A stretch of DNA of 64,000 bases from Rattus norvegicus (taxonomy: Eukaryota > Chordata > Mammalia > Rodentia > Muridae), in NCBI RefSeq assembly GCF_036323735.1, contig NC_086020.1, positions 91,274,210 through 91,338,209 of the forward strand, read 5' to 3'. Made by a program: the position numbers and the translations under genes. Position 1 is the stretch's first letter. Each line of letters opens with the position of its first letter. The notes beneath the pieces were generated by a model. That model was not told the origin of the DNA. It was given only the letters and a program-made list of their open reading frames with translations, and ran no database searches. Shown piece by piece: positions 23,340 to 35,637 of this stretch.

Positions 23340-23640
23340 TTGTTTTTCCCACTTAACAGTGTCTTTGCCTAATAGAAGCTTCTCAGTTTCAAGAGGTCAC
23401 ATCTACTCATTGTTGATATTATAGTTTAGACTATTGTTATTTTGTTTAAAAAGTCTTTTCCTGTGCCAGTGCAGTTGAGGCTATTCAGCACTATCTCTTC
23501 AGTGTATCTAGTTTTATGTTGAAGTCTCTTGCTCTACTTGGACCTGCGTTTTGTGCAGGGTGATGGTTATTTAACATGCAGACATCCAGTAGAACAGTAG
23601 CATTTTTCCAACTTGTTACCTTTTTCTACCTTATATATCT
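23340..23640 (-). mobile_element. Old L1 (Lx-type) ORF2 fragment, antisense
   Basis: Antisense ORF2 from the region after RT: AGAAGCTTCTCAGTTTCAAG, TCCTGTGCCAGTGCAGTTGA, TTTTATGTTGAAGTCTC and CAGACATCCAGTAGA. The distribution of indels suggests an ancient copy. Confidence 0.8.
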
Positions 23641-23989
23641 GCATTTTTGAAAAATAAAAAAAACATGTGTCCAAAGGTGATGTCCAGCCTCAATTTTAAG
23701 GACTTTTGCCTTCCCTTGCCTTATCTTGTTTTGTGATGATGTTTTGTTGTTTGTCTCTTGGAAGCTTGCTCCTTTCTGAAGGGAGGAGTGGGTATCATGG
23801 CTAGAGAGTCAAGCTTTTAGGAGTAGTAGGGGCCGCAAAACTGTTGTTAGAAGTTTTTTATGAAAGAAGAATCTATTTTCAGTAATGAAAGAAGAGAATA
23901 GGATGCTAGAACTGATATACTTAACTTTACATTAAAATTTCATTTTCTAGAATTATGATCATAAGCACTTGCTAAATACAATATTTTTA

Positions 23990-24190
23990 TTAATTTTGAG
24001 AGCTTCATCATGCACACGATGCATTTTGATCATATTTGCCCAACATTCTTCTGAGTAACTCCAGCCAAATCCATGCTACTCTTCCTCTGATGTCTATGCA
24101 TTAATTAATTTATGAGTCACTGAATAACATTTGCACTGCCCACATGTTCATGGGTATGAGGTTACCACTGGAGCATAATGAATTGAACAT
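23990..24190 (-). mobile_element. Old L1 5'UTR fragment, antisense
   Basis: CGATGCATTTTGATCATATT, CAGCCAAATCC and CACTGCCCACATGTTCATGG followed by CCACTGGAGCATAATG match the usual antisense Lx 5' region. Confidence 0.6.
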
Positions 24191-24489
24191 TTTTGCCTGA
24201 CATAATTTAAACTTACTTGATTACTTACATGCATGTTAAAGATTTTGACTCCTTGTAGCACTGACCATTATCAAAATATGATCTTCTATTCTCCCTACAA
24301 TACTGTTTATTCTGAAATTCTTGAGGTTTCTTTGAATTCCTATCTTCTTGGCATCTGCCATCACCCATTTATTATAATGTAGTTTTATCTTTGTGTTTCA
24401 AGACAATTCTTTTGAGGAAAGGTTAGATTTTTTCAAATTTTTATTATGAATGAAAACAAAGTATCTATTAGTTATTTTTTGTATTATGT
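24191..24489. other. AT-rich DNA, nothing recognised
   Basis: Lies between L1 fragments and may be diverged L1. No motif supports a call. Confidence 0.35.
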
Positions 24490-24560
24490 ATGCTAGGACG
24501 ATATGGTGACATGGCACATGTATAGAGGTCAGAAGATGCTTTGTGGAAGTCAGTTCTAAT
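24490..24560 (-). mobile_element. B3 SINE fragment, antisense
   Basis: The stretch ACATGTATAGAGGTCAGAAG plus TTTGTGGAAGTCAGTTCT corresponds to the distal half of B3 in reverse. It ends abruptly where the L1 5'UTR piece starts. Confidence 0.55.
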
Positions 24561-24685
24561 TTATTTTTTAACTTTTAATTGAATCTTTGTGAATTTCCTA
24601 TCATGTACCACTAATCTAATCTGAATCCTGCTCATTTCCCTGTCCTCATATGCTCCCCTTTCCCCTGCAAACTTTCCCTCAAAAT

Positions 24686-24731
<46 letters not shown>

Positions 24732-25430
24732 ACAACCACCACCACCACCACCAATAACAACAACAATAATAACTACAGGCACAAAATTAAAGTATAAAAA
24801 CATCTCATCCTGGGCTCTATAGTAGTATGTCACAGGGAGTCTCACAGTATATCCCTCTGTCTACACATCTTCTCTTGAATATGGTCATTGCAATGAAGTG
24901 GTCTCTTGCTTTTTGGATACCATCAATATTGGATCTTTATCAGGACTCCTCCCACCATTATTTCATTGTTACTCAGTGTCAGGGAGATCCTGCAGCTTTG
25001 AATCAACAACTGGTCTTTTCAGTCCTCACAACCAACTGCTCTCAGATGAGATTGATTTTGGTTTGAGTCACTTCGGAGGCCTAGATTTGAGTCTGGGTGG
25101 TAGCGGACCTGGTCCACTTACCAGCTCTCCCTTATCTGTACTCTCCAGCTCTGCTCAGGCCAGGCCACCTACAGCTCCCATCAGCAGGAGGCAGGGTCAG
25201 CTCTCTGTTCTCATGCCCTTGGGGGCCTGCTAACTTGCACCTATGCCTCCAGAGAGCTCCCCTGTGCTGCCCAGTCAAGATACAGGGCCCACACTTCCAA
25301 GTGCTGCAGCCTGTGAGGTGCTGGGCCAGCCCTCCTACTCTCATACTTTTGGGGTAGGCTCACTTGTACCTTCACCATCAGGTCAGCTCTACTGCATTGC
25401 CCAGGTGAGAAAGTGTTGTGTTAGGAAGCA
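24561..25430 (-). mobile_element. L1 (Lx-type) 5'UTR, antisense
   Basis: On the plus strand: TTTGTGAATTTCCTATCATG, a C/T-rich part, a (CA)n tract with CAC and CAA/CAATAA expansions, GGTCATTGCAATGAAGTGGT, GGATCTTTATCAGGACTCCT, GGGAGATCCTGCAGCTTTGA, and a GC-rich part with CCAGCTCTGCTCAGGCCAGG. This order matches antisense Lx-type L1 5'UTR, the internal promoter region of old rodent L1. GC content and CpG-poor repeats differ from the surroundings. Open frames on both strands here are not genes. Confidence 0.75.
24690..24751. repeat. (AC)n(CAC)n microsatellite inside L1 5'UTR
   Basis: About 20 AC units are followed by CCA/ACC triplets. Confidence 0.95.
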
Positions 25431-25576
25431 TTTGTACACTCCCAAAACCACCAAGGGGCCATTTTGTTTTTGTTTTTTAATGTAATCTCCTTAGGGTGTT
25501 TTTATTATAAACTTGAGTTTGGTTTTAATTACTGCTGTCTCACAGGACAGTTTGCTGAAGCAGCCCCAAACTCTCA

Positions 25577-26345
25577 TCAGGACAAGGTTTTAAAAAAAAT
25601 GATAGTTGTTTCTTTTGTCATCAGAAGGCCTCTCTTCCTATAAATAGGCCCATGGACACAAGCAGTAGCAGTCATTTTGTGATTTCTCTGCTTTAGTGCC
25701 TTGGTTAGAGCTATCAGTTCAGTGTTCTGGGTTGAAATTTCTGTCAAAAGTGGCTTCTCCCACAAGATCTCTGTGTTTGAGACTGCCACTAAACTAGCAT
25801 ACCTCTGTCCTTCTGAATGAAGCTGTTGTCATTGGTGAACCATGTTACCTCTGTATCAATCAAGGGGGTATTCTGAAGATCTATCTGGTTTGGTCCCCTG
25901 GATATAGGCCAAAATGTCTGAGTACTTATGTAGTGGCCCATGTAGGTCTGGGCTCAGGACAGTTGATGCCTGAATGATTACTACCCTGGGTAGATATAGG
26001 AGGAGAGACTGGCAATGACTAATTCTGTCTTTGGTGATGATCAGGCTTTGGCTCAAGGACAGTTTATCAGCATCTTTGACCAGGAGGGCCATGGCTGTGA
26101 TGATGTTTAAACAGTTGCCTCTGTCAACTAGGTCTAATTTCTTTGCAGGTAGGCTACTGGCTGGTTCCAGGGTCCAGAGTCTGAGTCAATATCCCTTTCA
26201 CTATCTCAGATATTTTATCCATGAAGAGATGGAAATCACTTCTGGAATCCCCAAAGCTGGTGTAGAAATTTCTTTCTGGCCTTAGAGAATCATCCCAATC
26301 TTTTGTTAATATATATCCCCCAAATCTAGGGAGGTCACCTGTTGT
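25577..26345 (-). mobile_element. Class I (gammaretrovirus-like) ERV RT-RNase H remnant
   Basis: Minus-strand reading. A YILTKDWDD stretch near 26300 and TPALGIP near 26262 fit the RT thumb. FHLFMDK and KGILTQ near 26225, then (after a frameshift) PVAYL and (after a second) KKLDLVD near 26130, fit the RT connection region. MALLVKDADKLSL starts at 26092. RNase H follows with NTELIALTKALK near 25700 and HGPIYRKRGLL near 25640. At least three frame changes and several stops are present; the catalytic palm region is not seen. An old endogenous copy, inactive. Confidence 0.85.
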
Positions 26346-26439
26346 TGGCAGAGAGGATCTTCTTACTGTGGTTCAATAGTTTGACCTCTCTGTCCACAAC
26401 CTACTCTCTTGAATGCTGCTGCTAATGAGGGCCAAGGCA

Positions 26440-26710
26440 AGCTTTTCCAACCTCAAGAATCTGTAGATAACTTTACCAACTGTCTAAAGTGGTAAGAAAG
26501 CGGTCATCACCTATGTCCTTGTGCCACCCCATGGCAGATCAGTGGCAGGGTCAGCTCTCCCAGAATCATGACGTCAGTCCTAGCTTACCCATACTTTACT
26601 CACCAGAACCAACTCCATTGTGCTTCCTTGAAAGGTAATAGGATAGCTCTCCTGAAAGCTTCCTCAAGTGGGAGATTGGCCAACTCTCAGAAATGACACA
26701 TCCATTGAGG
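26440..26710 (-). mobile_element. Possible L1 5'UTR fragment, antisense
   Basis: GCAGGGTCAGCTCTCCCAGA, GAACCAACTCCATTGTGCTTCC-like, and TTGGCCAACTCTCAG motifs resemble antisense L1 5'UTR with its repeated GAGAGCTGG...CCCTG units. It lies beyond the class I pol remnant, so that remnant may be inserted in the L1 5'UTR at 24561. Tentative. Confidence 0.4.
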
Positions 26711-27376
26711 GGAAGGGGATGACAAAGCCCATTGTCATCCATGTTTTTCTTTTTTTGTCACATTAAATTTCCTGAACTGATGTGTTTAGCAATTTTTTAA
26801 AAAGCTATTTTAAAATGATAGTAATGTTGTTGAAAGTTAATGGTAGCTCTATTTTTACATGGAGTTAAATTTCCAAGGACAAAAATTGAAGCATTCAATA
26901 CTTGACAATACAGTTTAATTCAGCTAACAAACTTTGCTAGTTAACTGCATAATACAAAGAGCCTAGGAAAAGCTGGAGCTAAAACTGCAACTAATATTAG
27001 ATAAACATTCTAAAATCTTGAACCTGTGAGAACCAACATTGCTTGTTCTCTTGCATTTTACAAATGTATTGACAAATAGTAAGAGAAAGGTTGGGAATCC
27101 AAAGTGGTATTTTATTTGTTTGTTCTGTTTGTCTTGATTTTTAAGACAACTGTAAATGTGAAAAAAATACTAGCATCTGTATAATCTAGGTGCCGAAATT
27201 TAATATTTATTATAAACTACCTATAATACCATATACTAATAAGTATATCAATATTTCCAAAGAACTTATCACTTCAAATATAAATATATGAAGAACTTGT
27301 AATGTCAAATTTAAACCTGTGTATTTTATGTGTAATTAAAAGCTGAGAAAAAATAAAAGCTTTCATTTAAAATATA
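26711..27376. other. AT-rich unique DNA
   Basis: No recognised element. Confidence 0.45.
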
Positions 27377-27665
27377 TTTCTCGGGGATCTATGGCTCCAG
27401 ATATATATGTAGCAGAGGTTGGTCTTGTCTGACATCAGTGGGGGTGGAGGCCCTTGGTCCTGTGGAGCTTTGATGCCCCAGCATATCGGAATTCTGGAGT
27501 GGTGGGACAGGAGATGGTGGGTGGGTGGGGGAGAACCCTTATAGAGGCAAAGGGGAGGTAGGAGAGGGCAGCGAGGGTGGATATGGGATGGGGGTTTTTG
27601 GAGGGCTAACTGGGAAGTGGGATACCATTTGAGATGTAAATGAATGGGATGATTGATAAAAATGT
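27377..27665 (+). mobile_element. L1 3'UTR fragment
   Basis: ATGTAGCAGAGGTTGGTCTT, a purine-rich G-run region near 27500-27590, and GATACCATTTGAGATGTAAA identify an L1 3' end. It lacks a clear A-tail. Confidence 0.8.
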
Positions 27666-29038
27666 ATTTCTATTGTGAATTAATAATATAGTCAAATGAC
27701 TGTGTTAATAATGACCCATGGCACAAACAGGATTATGTATATCTGGGTTCATTTAAAGACAAGGTTGACAACAGGAAAATAAGCCCATAAGTGATAGACA
27801 TGTTCAAGGTTATGTTCATGGTATAATTGATTATGATAAAGGTGAGTTTCCCTGACACCTGGAAACTAATAGAAATGTAAGATTTCAGTAAAACAAATAA
27901 AAGAAACTCTAGTAAGCAACAGCACATCAACAAGTTTCAGATCTTTCAATGTTGATGTGTTCAAGACAGTGTTTCAGAAAATGTTATTTCAAATTAATTG
28001 CAACTGTATTGGTTTTACATTTGGTTGCTTTTAAAAATATTTGAAATATTTCAAAGATCATACATCTCATTTGGTAGAAAGCTCTACTAACTGGAAAATT
28101 ATTCTTACCCGTAGAAATGACATTTTAGTTTCAACCTGCCAGGTGAATTTTATTAGTATGTCATTAATCACTGCTGTGAATCTGACACCTGGGGGAAATG
28201 ATTTAGTGAAGTTTAGAGCATTCAGATATAACCGAAAAAAATGCCATGTTCATTTCTCTCTTTGGTCAGTGAAATATATTTCAACACGTAATAGTATTGG
28301 TGAGTATATGATTTAGCCAGAAATAATAATATTTATAAATTAGTATATATATTTATGAAAATTATATTTTATGCATATAATATAATTTAGCATTTATAAT
28401 ATAACATCTTATTATTTATGAATATTACTCCTTTACTTTGTTGAATGAACTCATATTATCCCGCTGACAGTTATTAAATATACTATAATTTTGTTTTTAA
28501 ATAGTTATGGTTTCTTATACAATACAATAAAATTAAGCATTTAAAATGTGTTTACTTTTATATTATTTTGCATTATTAATATTTCCTAACTACCTTTTTT
28601 CTAATAAAGAAATGTACTGTTCTTAAATAATTTAAAAACTAATATTAAATTGTATCAGGATAATAAAATTAATGAAGTTAACTTCTTTATAATTTTGTTT
28701 TGCACATAGAAAGACAAAGACATATTCAATTTTTTATCATGAATTTTACTCAATTTTATGATTGTCATTGCCTAACTCAGTATTGTATTCCAAACTGTAT
28801 GATTGGGCAATAAAATTGCAAATACAAAATAAATCAATAAAAACTTACTACCTGAATCAGGGTGATTATCTCTATTAACCATGCACTCCCAGAAAACAAT
28901 TGAATTTATATGTAGTAATCTTACAGGTTGGATATTAGCTGTTTTCATAAAAATTTAGCAAATAATATGCAATTTTTCTTTTACTTTAGAATGTTGCCTT
29001 CTATTAATGGAGAGAAAGTAATTCTTTTTTCTATGTGT
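27666..29038. other. Unique, very AT-rich DNA
   Basis: No repeat recognised. The open frame at 28041-28316 reads without known motifs and ends in AT-rich sequence. 28320-28900 is over two-thirds A/T. Confidence 0.45.
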
Positions 29039-29944
29039 TTTTTTTTCATTTTTTTACTGGATATTTTTTTTACATTTCAATTATTATCCCTTTCCTGGTT
29101 TCTCTTCATAGACCCCTCATCCAGTCCCCTTAACCCCTGATTCCATGAGGGTGGGCCCCCCCACCCATCCACCAACTTCTTCTCTCCTCCCAACCCAGAC
29201 ATTCCCCTACACTGTGGCATCCAGCCTTCATAGGATCAAGGGCCTCTTCCCCCTTGATGCCAGACAAGACCATCCTTTGCTACATATGCGGCTGGAGTCA
29301 TGGGTAGCTCCATGTATACTCTTTGGTTGATGGTTTAGTCCCTGGTAGCTCTGTAGTGTCTGATTGGTTGGTATTGTTGTTCTTCCTATGGGGTTGCAAA
29401 CCCCCTCAGCTACCTCAGTCCTTTCTCCAACCCCTCCGTTGGGGACCCGTTCTCAATCCAATGTTTGGCTGCCACCATCGGCCTCTATATTTGTCAGTCT
29501 CTGGCAGAACTTACGGGGAGACATCCATATCAGAATCCTGTCAGCGTGCACCTCTTGGCATCTCCAGTAGTGACTGGATTTGGTAACTGAATGTGTGACA
29601 GATTCCTATGTGTGGCAGTCTTTCCTTCAGTCTCTCCTCTATACTTTGTGTTTCCTCATGTGAGAATTTTGTTCCCCATTCTAAGAAGGACTGAAGCATC
29701 AACACTTAGATCTTTCTTCTTATTGAGCTTCATGTGGTCTGTGAATTCTATCTCTGGCATTCAGTGCTTTTGGGCTAATATCCACTTATCAGTAAGTGGA
29801 TATCATGTATGTTCATTTGTGATTCAGTTATTTTCTAGTTCCATCCATTCACCTAATAATTTGATAAAGCCATTTTTTTAATATCTGAGTAATACTCCAT
29901 TGTGTAAATGTACCACAATTTCTGTATCCATTTCTCTGTTGAAG
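29039..29944 (-). mobile_element. 5'-truncated L1 3'UTR and ORF2 end, antisense
   Basis: Starts T-rich (TTTTTTACTGGAT). The 3'UTR has a GCTACATATGCGGCTGGAG block near 29279. The very end of ORF2 lies at about 29790-29944 (CCACTTATCAGTAAGTG, then CTCCATTGTGTAAATG). It stops at a hairpin (29932-29959). Confidence 0.92.
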
Positions 29945-29959
29945 TCCTTCAACAGAGAA
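29932..29959. repeat. Perfect 13-bp inverted repeat at an L1 5' edge
   Basis: TTCTCTGTTGAAG at 29932-29944 is followed after 2 bp by its exact reverse complement at 29947-29959. The left arm is L1 ORF2 sequence; the right arm is not its normal continuation. Confidence 0.9.
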
Positions 29960-30430
29960 GGCAATTCTTAAATAGAAGTTTAGTACTGATATTAATTTTA
30001 TTGACTGGTATTAATTTTAAACATTACTTTCATTTGACTATATCAAATATTTTACATATTTTATGCAATAACTGATTCTTATCAAATCCAGACATTTAAG
30101 CAATACTCATTCTACCACTGGAAGTGGCTCAGACTGAATATGCTATCTCTATTTCGCCATCCTCCATTTTGCTATCACCAAGATTCCTCTTAATAAATGG
30201 CAATCATCCCTCATTCTACTAGGCTAATTTCTGCACACACATTCTAGTCTCATCCTCAAAGCATGAGATCAAAATTATAGGAATAAATATGAAAATTTGG
30301 AAGTTGACTAACACACAGAATAAATGGTTGGAACCATTTTAAATTTGAGTAATAAAATATCTTTAGACATGTAAAAATTGCACTCTGTTAATTCATTTTA
30401 TATTTTTTATCTCTAATCTTTCAAAATGTT
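29960..30430. other. Unique AT-rich DNA
   Basis: No recognised element. Confidence 0.45.
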
Positions 30431-30610
30431 TCAAGATTTTGTTGAGAATTCCACATGATGTATTTTGATCACACTCACATATACTGGTACCTTCCTACCA
30501 GATCCATACTCAAAGCCATGCTCTCTACCCTTCCTGCCCTCCCTACCCCACCTTGAATTGCAGTCTTCTCTTGGCTCCACAGAATCCTGTTTATATGTAA
30601 CTGGATGTTT
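30431..30610 (-). mobile_element. Old L1 5'UTR fragment, antisense
   Basis: GATGTATTTTGATCACACTC, a C/T-rich part, and CTTCTCTTGGCTCC resemble the block near 23990. Weakly supported. Confidence 0.5.
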
Positions 30611-30954
30611 TTAGCTGGAGTAACTGGAATATTTTAGCTCCAATATTTTGTTAACAAATCTTAACTGTGGCCTTTGTAGTGAACAGATTGAGATTCTCTT
30701 TCAGTTCCAGAAAATTTAAAATTCACTATTTAAAGGTCAGTTACATCTGAGGAGTCCAGGTGTCTGAACTAATTTTGTCTTCCTTACCTCGCTTTCAAAC
30801 TAGCCACATCCCATCTAATATTCAATGTTTTTAAGGTTAGTTTCGATTTCTTTGGTTTTTTTATGCTCTTATTCATTATGATTCGGTATGACCAATAAGA
30901 GTCTGCAGATTATTCTATGGTGTCCTGACATATTGGTGACTTTGTCTTTTTCTT
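30611..30954. other. Unassigned DNA
   Basis: No recognised element; may be diverged L1 upstream sequence. Confidence 0.35.
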
Positions 30955-32695
30955 TTAATCATTTAATTTGCTTACATTCCAAATGTTATTCCCCTTCCTG
31001 GTCTCTCCTTTTTGAACTTCCTACCCCATTTCCCTCTTTTTTGCCTCTAAGACTTTAAGAGGGTGATACCCCACCTATCCTTTTAGCATAGCCCTTCTAT
31101 GGGGTATCAAGCCTCCATAGGACCAAGGGCCTCCCCTCCCACTGATTCTAGATGAGGTAATCCTCTGCTATATATGTAACAGGAGCCATGGACCTACATA
31201 AGTGTATTTATAGTGAGCTCTGAGGCATCTGGTTAATTGATGCTGTTGTTCTTTGTGTGGAGTTGCAATCTCCTCTAGCTCCTTAAGCCATTCCCCTAAC
31301 TCTTCCATTAGGGACCCCATGATTAGTCCAATGGCTGGGAATATCTGTTTCTGTCTTAGTCAGGTATTGGCAGAGCCTCTCAGAGAACAGCTATACCTGG
31401 ATCCTGTCAGCCCATTCTTCTTGGCATCAGCAATAATGTCTGGGTTTGGTGTCTGTTGATGGGTGGATCCCAAGGTGGGTCAGGCTCTGGATGACCTTTC
31501 CTTTAGTTTCTGCTCCATTTTGTCCCTGCATTACATTTAGACAAGAACAATTCTGTTTTAAAATTCTTGAGATGGGTGGGTGGCCCCATCCCTCCACTTG
31601 GGACCATGGCTATCTTTTGCAGGTGTTCTCTTCAGGTTCAATCTCCCTGTTGTGGTGTATTTCAGCTAATTCATATCAATTCAGTCCTGGGAGCATCTTA
31701 CTTTTTTTGACATTTGGAAGTTTCTAGAGGTTCCCCAAGTTTTCCATCGCCCACTGCTACTTATTTCTATTCATTCTCCTGGCCCTCTGGACTTCTATCA
31801 TATATCTTCCCATAATTGGTCCTGCTCCATCCTGTTTCCATTATTTTCTTCCCCCTTCCCTTTCCAACCCAGACCCCTCCCTTGCTCTGCTTCTGGTGAT
31901 TATTTAGTTCCCCTTCTAAGTGGGTTTGAAATACCCACACTATGGCCTTCCTCTTTCTTAAGCTTCACATGATCTTTGAGTTCTATGGTGGGTATTCTGA
32001 GCTTTTGCGCTAATATCCACTTATCAGTGAATACATACCATGAATGTCCTTTTGTGTCTGTTACCTCACTCAGGCTTATATTTTCTAGTTACATCAATTT
32101 CCCTGCAAACTTTGTAAAGTCACCATTTTTTAATAACTGAGAAGTATTCCATCATTTAAATGTACCACATTATCTGTATTTATTCTTCTGTTGAGGGACA
32201 TCTGGGTTGTTTCCAGCTTGTTTCTTTTATAAATAAGGCTGCTATGAACATAGGGGAGCGTGTATCCTTGTTATATGTTGGAGCTTCTTTTGGGTCTACG
32301 CCCAGTAATGGTACAGTTGGGTCTTCAGGTGGAACTATTTCCAATTTTCTGTGGAACCGCCAGACTGATTTCTACAGTGGTTTTACCGCTTCCAGTTCAA
32401 CCAGCAATGGAGGAGTGTTGCTCTTTCTCCACATCCTCACCAGTATCTGCTGTGCCCTGAGTTTTGATTTTAGCCAGTCTGATTGCTGTGATGTGGAATC
32501 TTAGATTCATTTTGATTTGGATATCCCTGATGACTAAGGAAGTTGAACATTTTTTGAGGTGCTTCTAGGCCATTCAATGTTTCTCAGGTGAGAATTCTTT
32601 ACTTAGCTTTGAACCCCAATTTTTAATTGGATTATTTGCTTTTCTGGAATCTAATTTCTCGAATTCTTTGTATATTTTGTATATTAGCCCAAAAA
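30955..32695 (-). mobile_element. L1 ORF2 C-terminus with long 3'UTR, antisense
   Basis: 3'UTR at 30955-31960 with GGTCCTATGGAGGC-type and CTCTGCTATATATGTAAC blocks. It is longer than the young rat 3'UTR, including a C/T-rich segment at 31750-31920 absent from other copies here except 61045-62885. ORF2 end at about 32020, and further ORF2 to about 32690 (minus-strand stretch ending near KLDSRK). Frame is broken in several places. Confidence 0.9.
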
Positions 32696-34626
32696 TTTTT
32701 ATACTATTACTATTTTTAATTTTTACTATTTATTTATTGGTATTTCTTAATTTTGTATTTTGAAATTAATTTATATTTACACAAAAACCAAACAATAATA
32801 GAACATCTCTGGTCCATGCATGCATCTTTGTTTAATACTAATGTAATATTTCTCTTAAATAGTATAAAATTAATAAAATATTCAGTTTACCTATAGATTT
32901 TGTTGTATATCACCAGCTTTTCTGTTAATACGGTGTGTCTTTCAACTTAGCATTTCATGCACTTTAACTTTTTGGTATACTTTAGTATCTGGCAGTTTCT
33001 TAGTCTTTCCTTGCCTTTCATGACCTTAACATTTGGGAGCCAAGGAGTCAGGCATTCTATAAAAATATCTCTTAACTTGGATTTGCTTGATATTTCTTAT
33101 TATTATTCTGGGTTATAGATTTTTGAGACTAATATCACAGAGCTGAAGTGCCCTTTTCATCACATTATGTGAAAGGTTATCTGATATTGACATGAACTTT
33201 GACTGGTAACAGTAGCCTGAATGATTTGATGAATGCAATATCTGCACTTTCTCCACTATAATCTTTGACAAGATTTTATGCATTTAAACCACATTTTCTT
33301 TGAGTTTTTCTATTTATAATTTGAGCAGATATTTTTTATACCTGTAAGTGTTTCTTAAGGATATTTAATCATGCTGGACATTATGTAGAACTAGTTGAGT
33401 TTTTAATTTTTCTTAGGTTAAATTTTGCCATATGAAGTTCTTTTCTTTCTGTCTCAACTCATCCACATGTTAGCTTTGTAAAGAATTTTCACTTTTATTT
33501 TGTGGTTTCTTTCCAAGGATTCTCAATAAGAATGTATTACACTGCTTAGCTAAAGTCTTAGCAAGCTCTTCTGAATTCCTCGATATGATCAGCTCATGTT
33601 ACTCTTCTTTAATTGTGATGTGTTGTGACACTCTTAATCCTCTCTCTTTTTCTTCTTTCTCATCAGTGCATCTTAACCATCTGACATCTTTCCCTACTGC
33701 ACCTTCCAGATAGTGTCACTTTCTCAGGAGAGTCTCCCCTACTTAAAAACACCTCAGTCCCAACCTAGTCTTTGTTTTTGGATTTGCTCCTGTTAGGTTT
33801 TCATTCCCTTATCAAAGAGTACGCCATTTTCAGTTTTCTGCATCTCATTGTTATGACATTAGCATGGGTAGTAACATTCCTTCTCCTTGCTGTTCATGTA
33901 GAATTATCATAAAAAAGTACCAGAAAACTCAGATATAGAAGACCGTCAGTGTAAGCTTTTTTTATTTATCATCTTCCTTTCTTTTCTAACAATAGGCAAT
34001 CTTTAGAGTACAGAAAAAGTATTATACTGAAAATAATGACAATGTATTCTGGCATTTAAAGACAGTAATTACGAAGACAATAATTTAAACACAGACTTTA
34101 AAGAACAAGTTCAGAGAACAAGAGATGATATTTCCAGTCTGATTTTACCATGATTATTTTTTATATTTCAGAGATAACTCTTTAATATATTGTTCTGATT
34201 CTTTTCAATCAACATTCTTTATTAGTCAGCATTTGTTTGGAGGATTACTGTCAGAATTCAAAACCTAGTTATAAAAATTGCTAATAAAAATGTGTATCAG
34301 TCTTGTAGGTCACTTTTTAGGTCACCACTCCATCAGGAGCTATTTATGTAGACTGATTTTGTGCAGTTTGGGCCTTCATTTCTTCCTAGTTAATGTTCTA
34401 CAAGTTTGTTTATTATAAAAAATTCCCGCACCTAATAAAACTATCATTTGGAAGGAAATTATCTCTTTCTTTACTTGTCTTTAATCTTCTACTGATACTT
34501 GTATGATAAATAGTGCCACTTAATAATGGGCACTGAAAGGTCTCAGAGAAGAACATTACAGCTTTGATACACTTGATAAGAAGGCATTAAGACCAATTTC
34601 CAGATGTGCAATGAGCTAGGGCAAGC

Positions 34627-34627
<1 letters not shown>
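32696..34627. other. Unique AT-rich DNA
   Basis: About 1.9 kb without a recognised repeat or gene. All frames are closed at short intervals. Confidence 0.45.
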
Positions 34628-34670
<43 letters not shown>

Positions 34671-34682
34671 GTGTGTGTGTGT
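34628..34682. repeat. (GT)n microsatellite
   Basis: About 27 GT units with one GC interruption. Confidence 0.95.
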
Positions 34683-35635
34683 ATTTTTAATTGCAAAGGG
34701 TTATGATATTGTTTATATTAACTATGGAAATTTTTTCCTAACTTAAAGAGTGTAACATATTTCCTTACTAAGAGATTTGTATTAATATTCAAATACAGCA
34801 TAATAGATGTTCATTTATTCAATGAACACAAACGTAACATCTTTTCTATTTGCTACAGAAAACACAATTAATGAATCAGTGTTCCAGCATATGAGGACAA
34901 TAAACCCATAATTTTATGTAAGAGTTTCATTGTAGCAGTATGAAATATATTATAAAGAAAAGGGAAATATATTATAAAGAAAAGTTTTCTAAGAACTTAC
35001 TGTACATGATATTCACATATTTTTACTTAAAAGGTACATTTGTTTGGTGTGAATTGGGCACACTGATATACTTTAAGGTCAGTCAATTCACCTTCTATTT
35101 TCCAGAAGAATATCATGTAGTCATAACCTTATTAATATTTTTATGTAAAGAATGAGTGGTAAGGATGATGGAACTTGCTAGTCAATGATCTAAGATCATA
35201 AAACTTCAGCAGAGGAAGGCCCTAAAAGTTCCTAAGTATCCTAGAAGACGAGTCATCAGTTATGGGGTATGGTCATTGTGCAATAGTTCCAGCAAGCAGG
35301 GATGGCAGGGATACAAGGCTCCCTAGATGAAGCAGCAAGATACATGTGGAGATGGGAGCTTTGTGGAAAAAAATGTTGAATTTGGTATGAATGCACAGAG
35401 AAAGAAGGCTTTTACAGAAATTACATACTGTCAGTTCTACAATGTAGAAAGCAGAATTAATAAATTTATCTGAAGAGACTTCAGTAGAGAACAGTATAGA
35501 GACAGCTTGCAAAAATATGTTAAATATCACAATTGATTTATTTGTTTTTATAATGGTTATGAATGTATGTATGGTGGAAAGTGTGCCACAGTGTGCAACA
35601 GAGGAATACAAATTAGTGTGCTCAGTTTTCTATTT
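34683..35635. other. Unique DNA
   Basis: No recognised repeat. A minus-strand open frame at 35273-35611 (112 codons) has no known motif and weak coding character; treated as chance. Confidence 0.4.
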
Positions 35636-35637
35636 AC

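Noticed and set aside
24898..25485. GC-richer region with overlapping frames on both strands
   Set aside because: Matches antisense L1 5'UTR; no coding motif and no CpG-island promoter character.
32160..32504. 114-codon plus-strand frame
   Set aside because: Antisense shadow of L1 ORF2.
35273..35611. 112-codon minus-strand frame in unique DNA
   Set aside because: No known motif, no splice context, AT-rich; kept only as a note.
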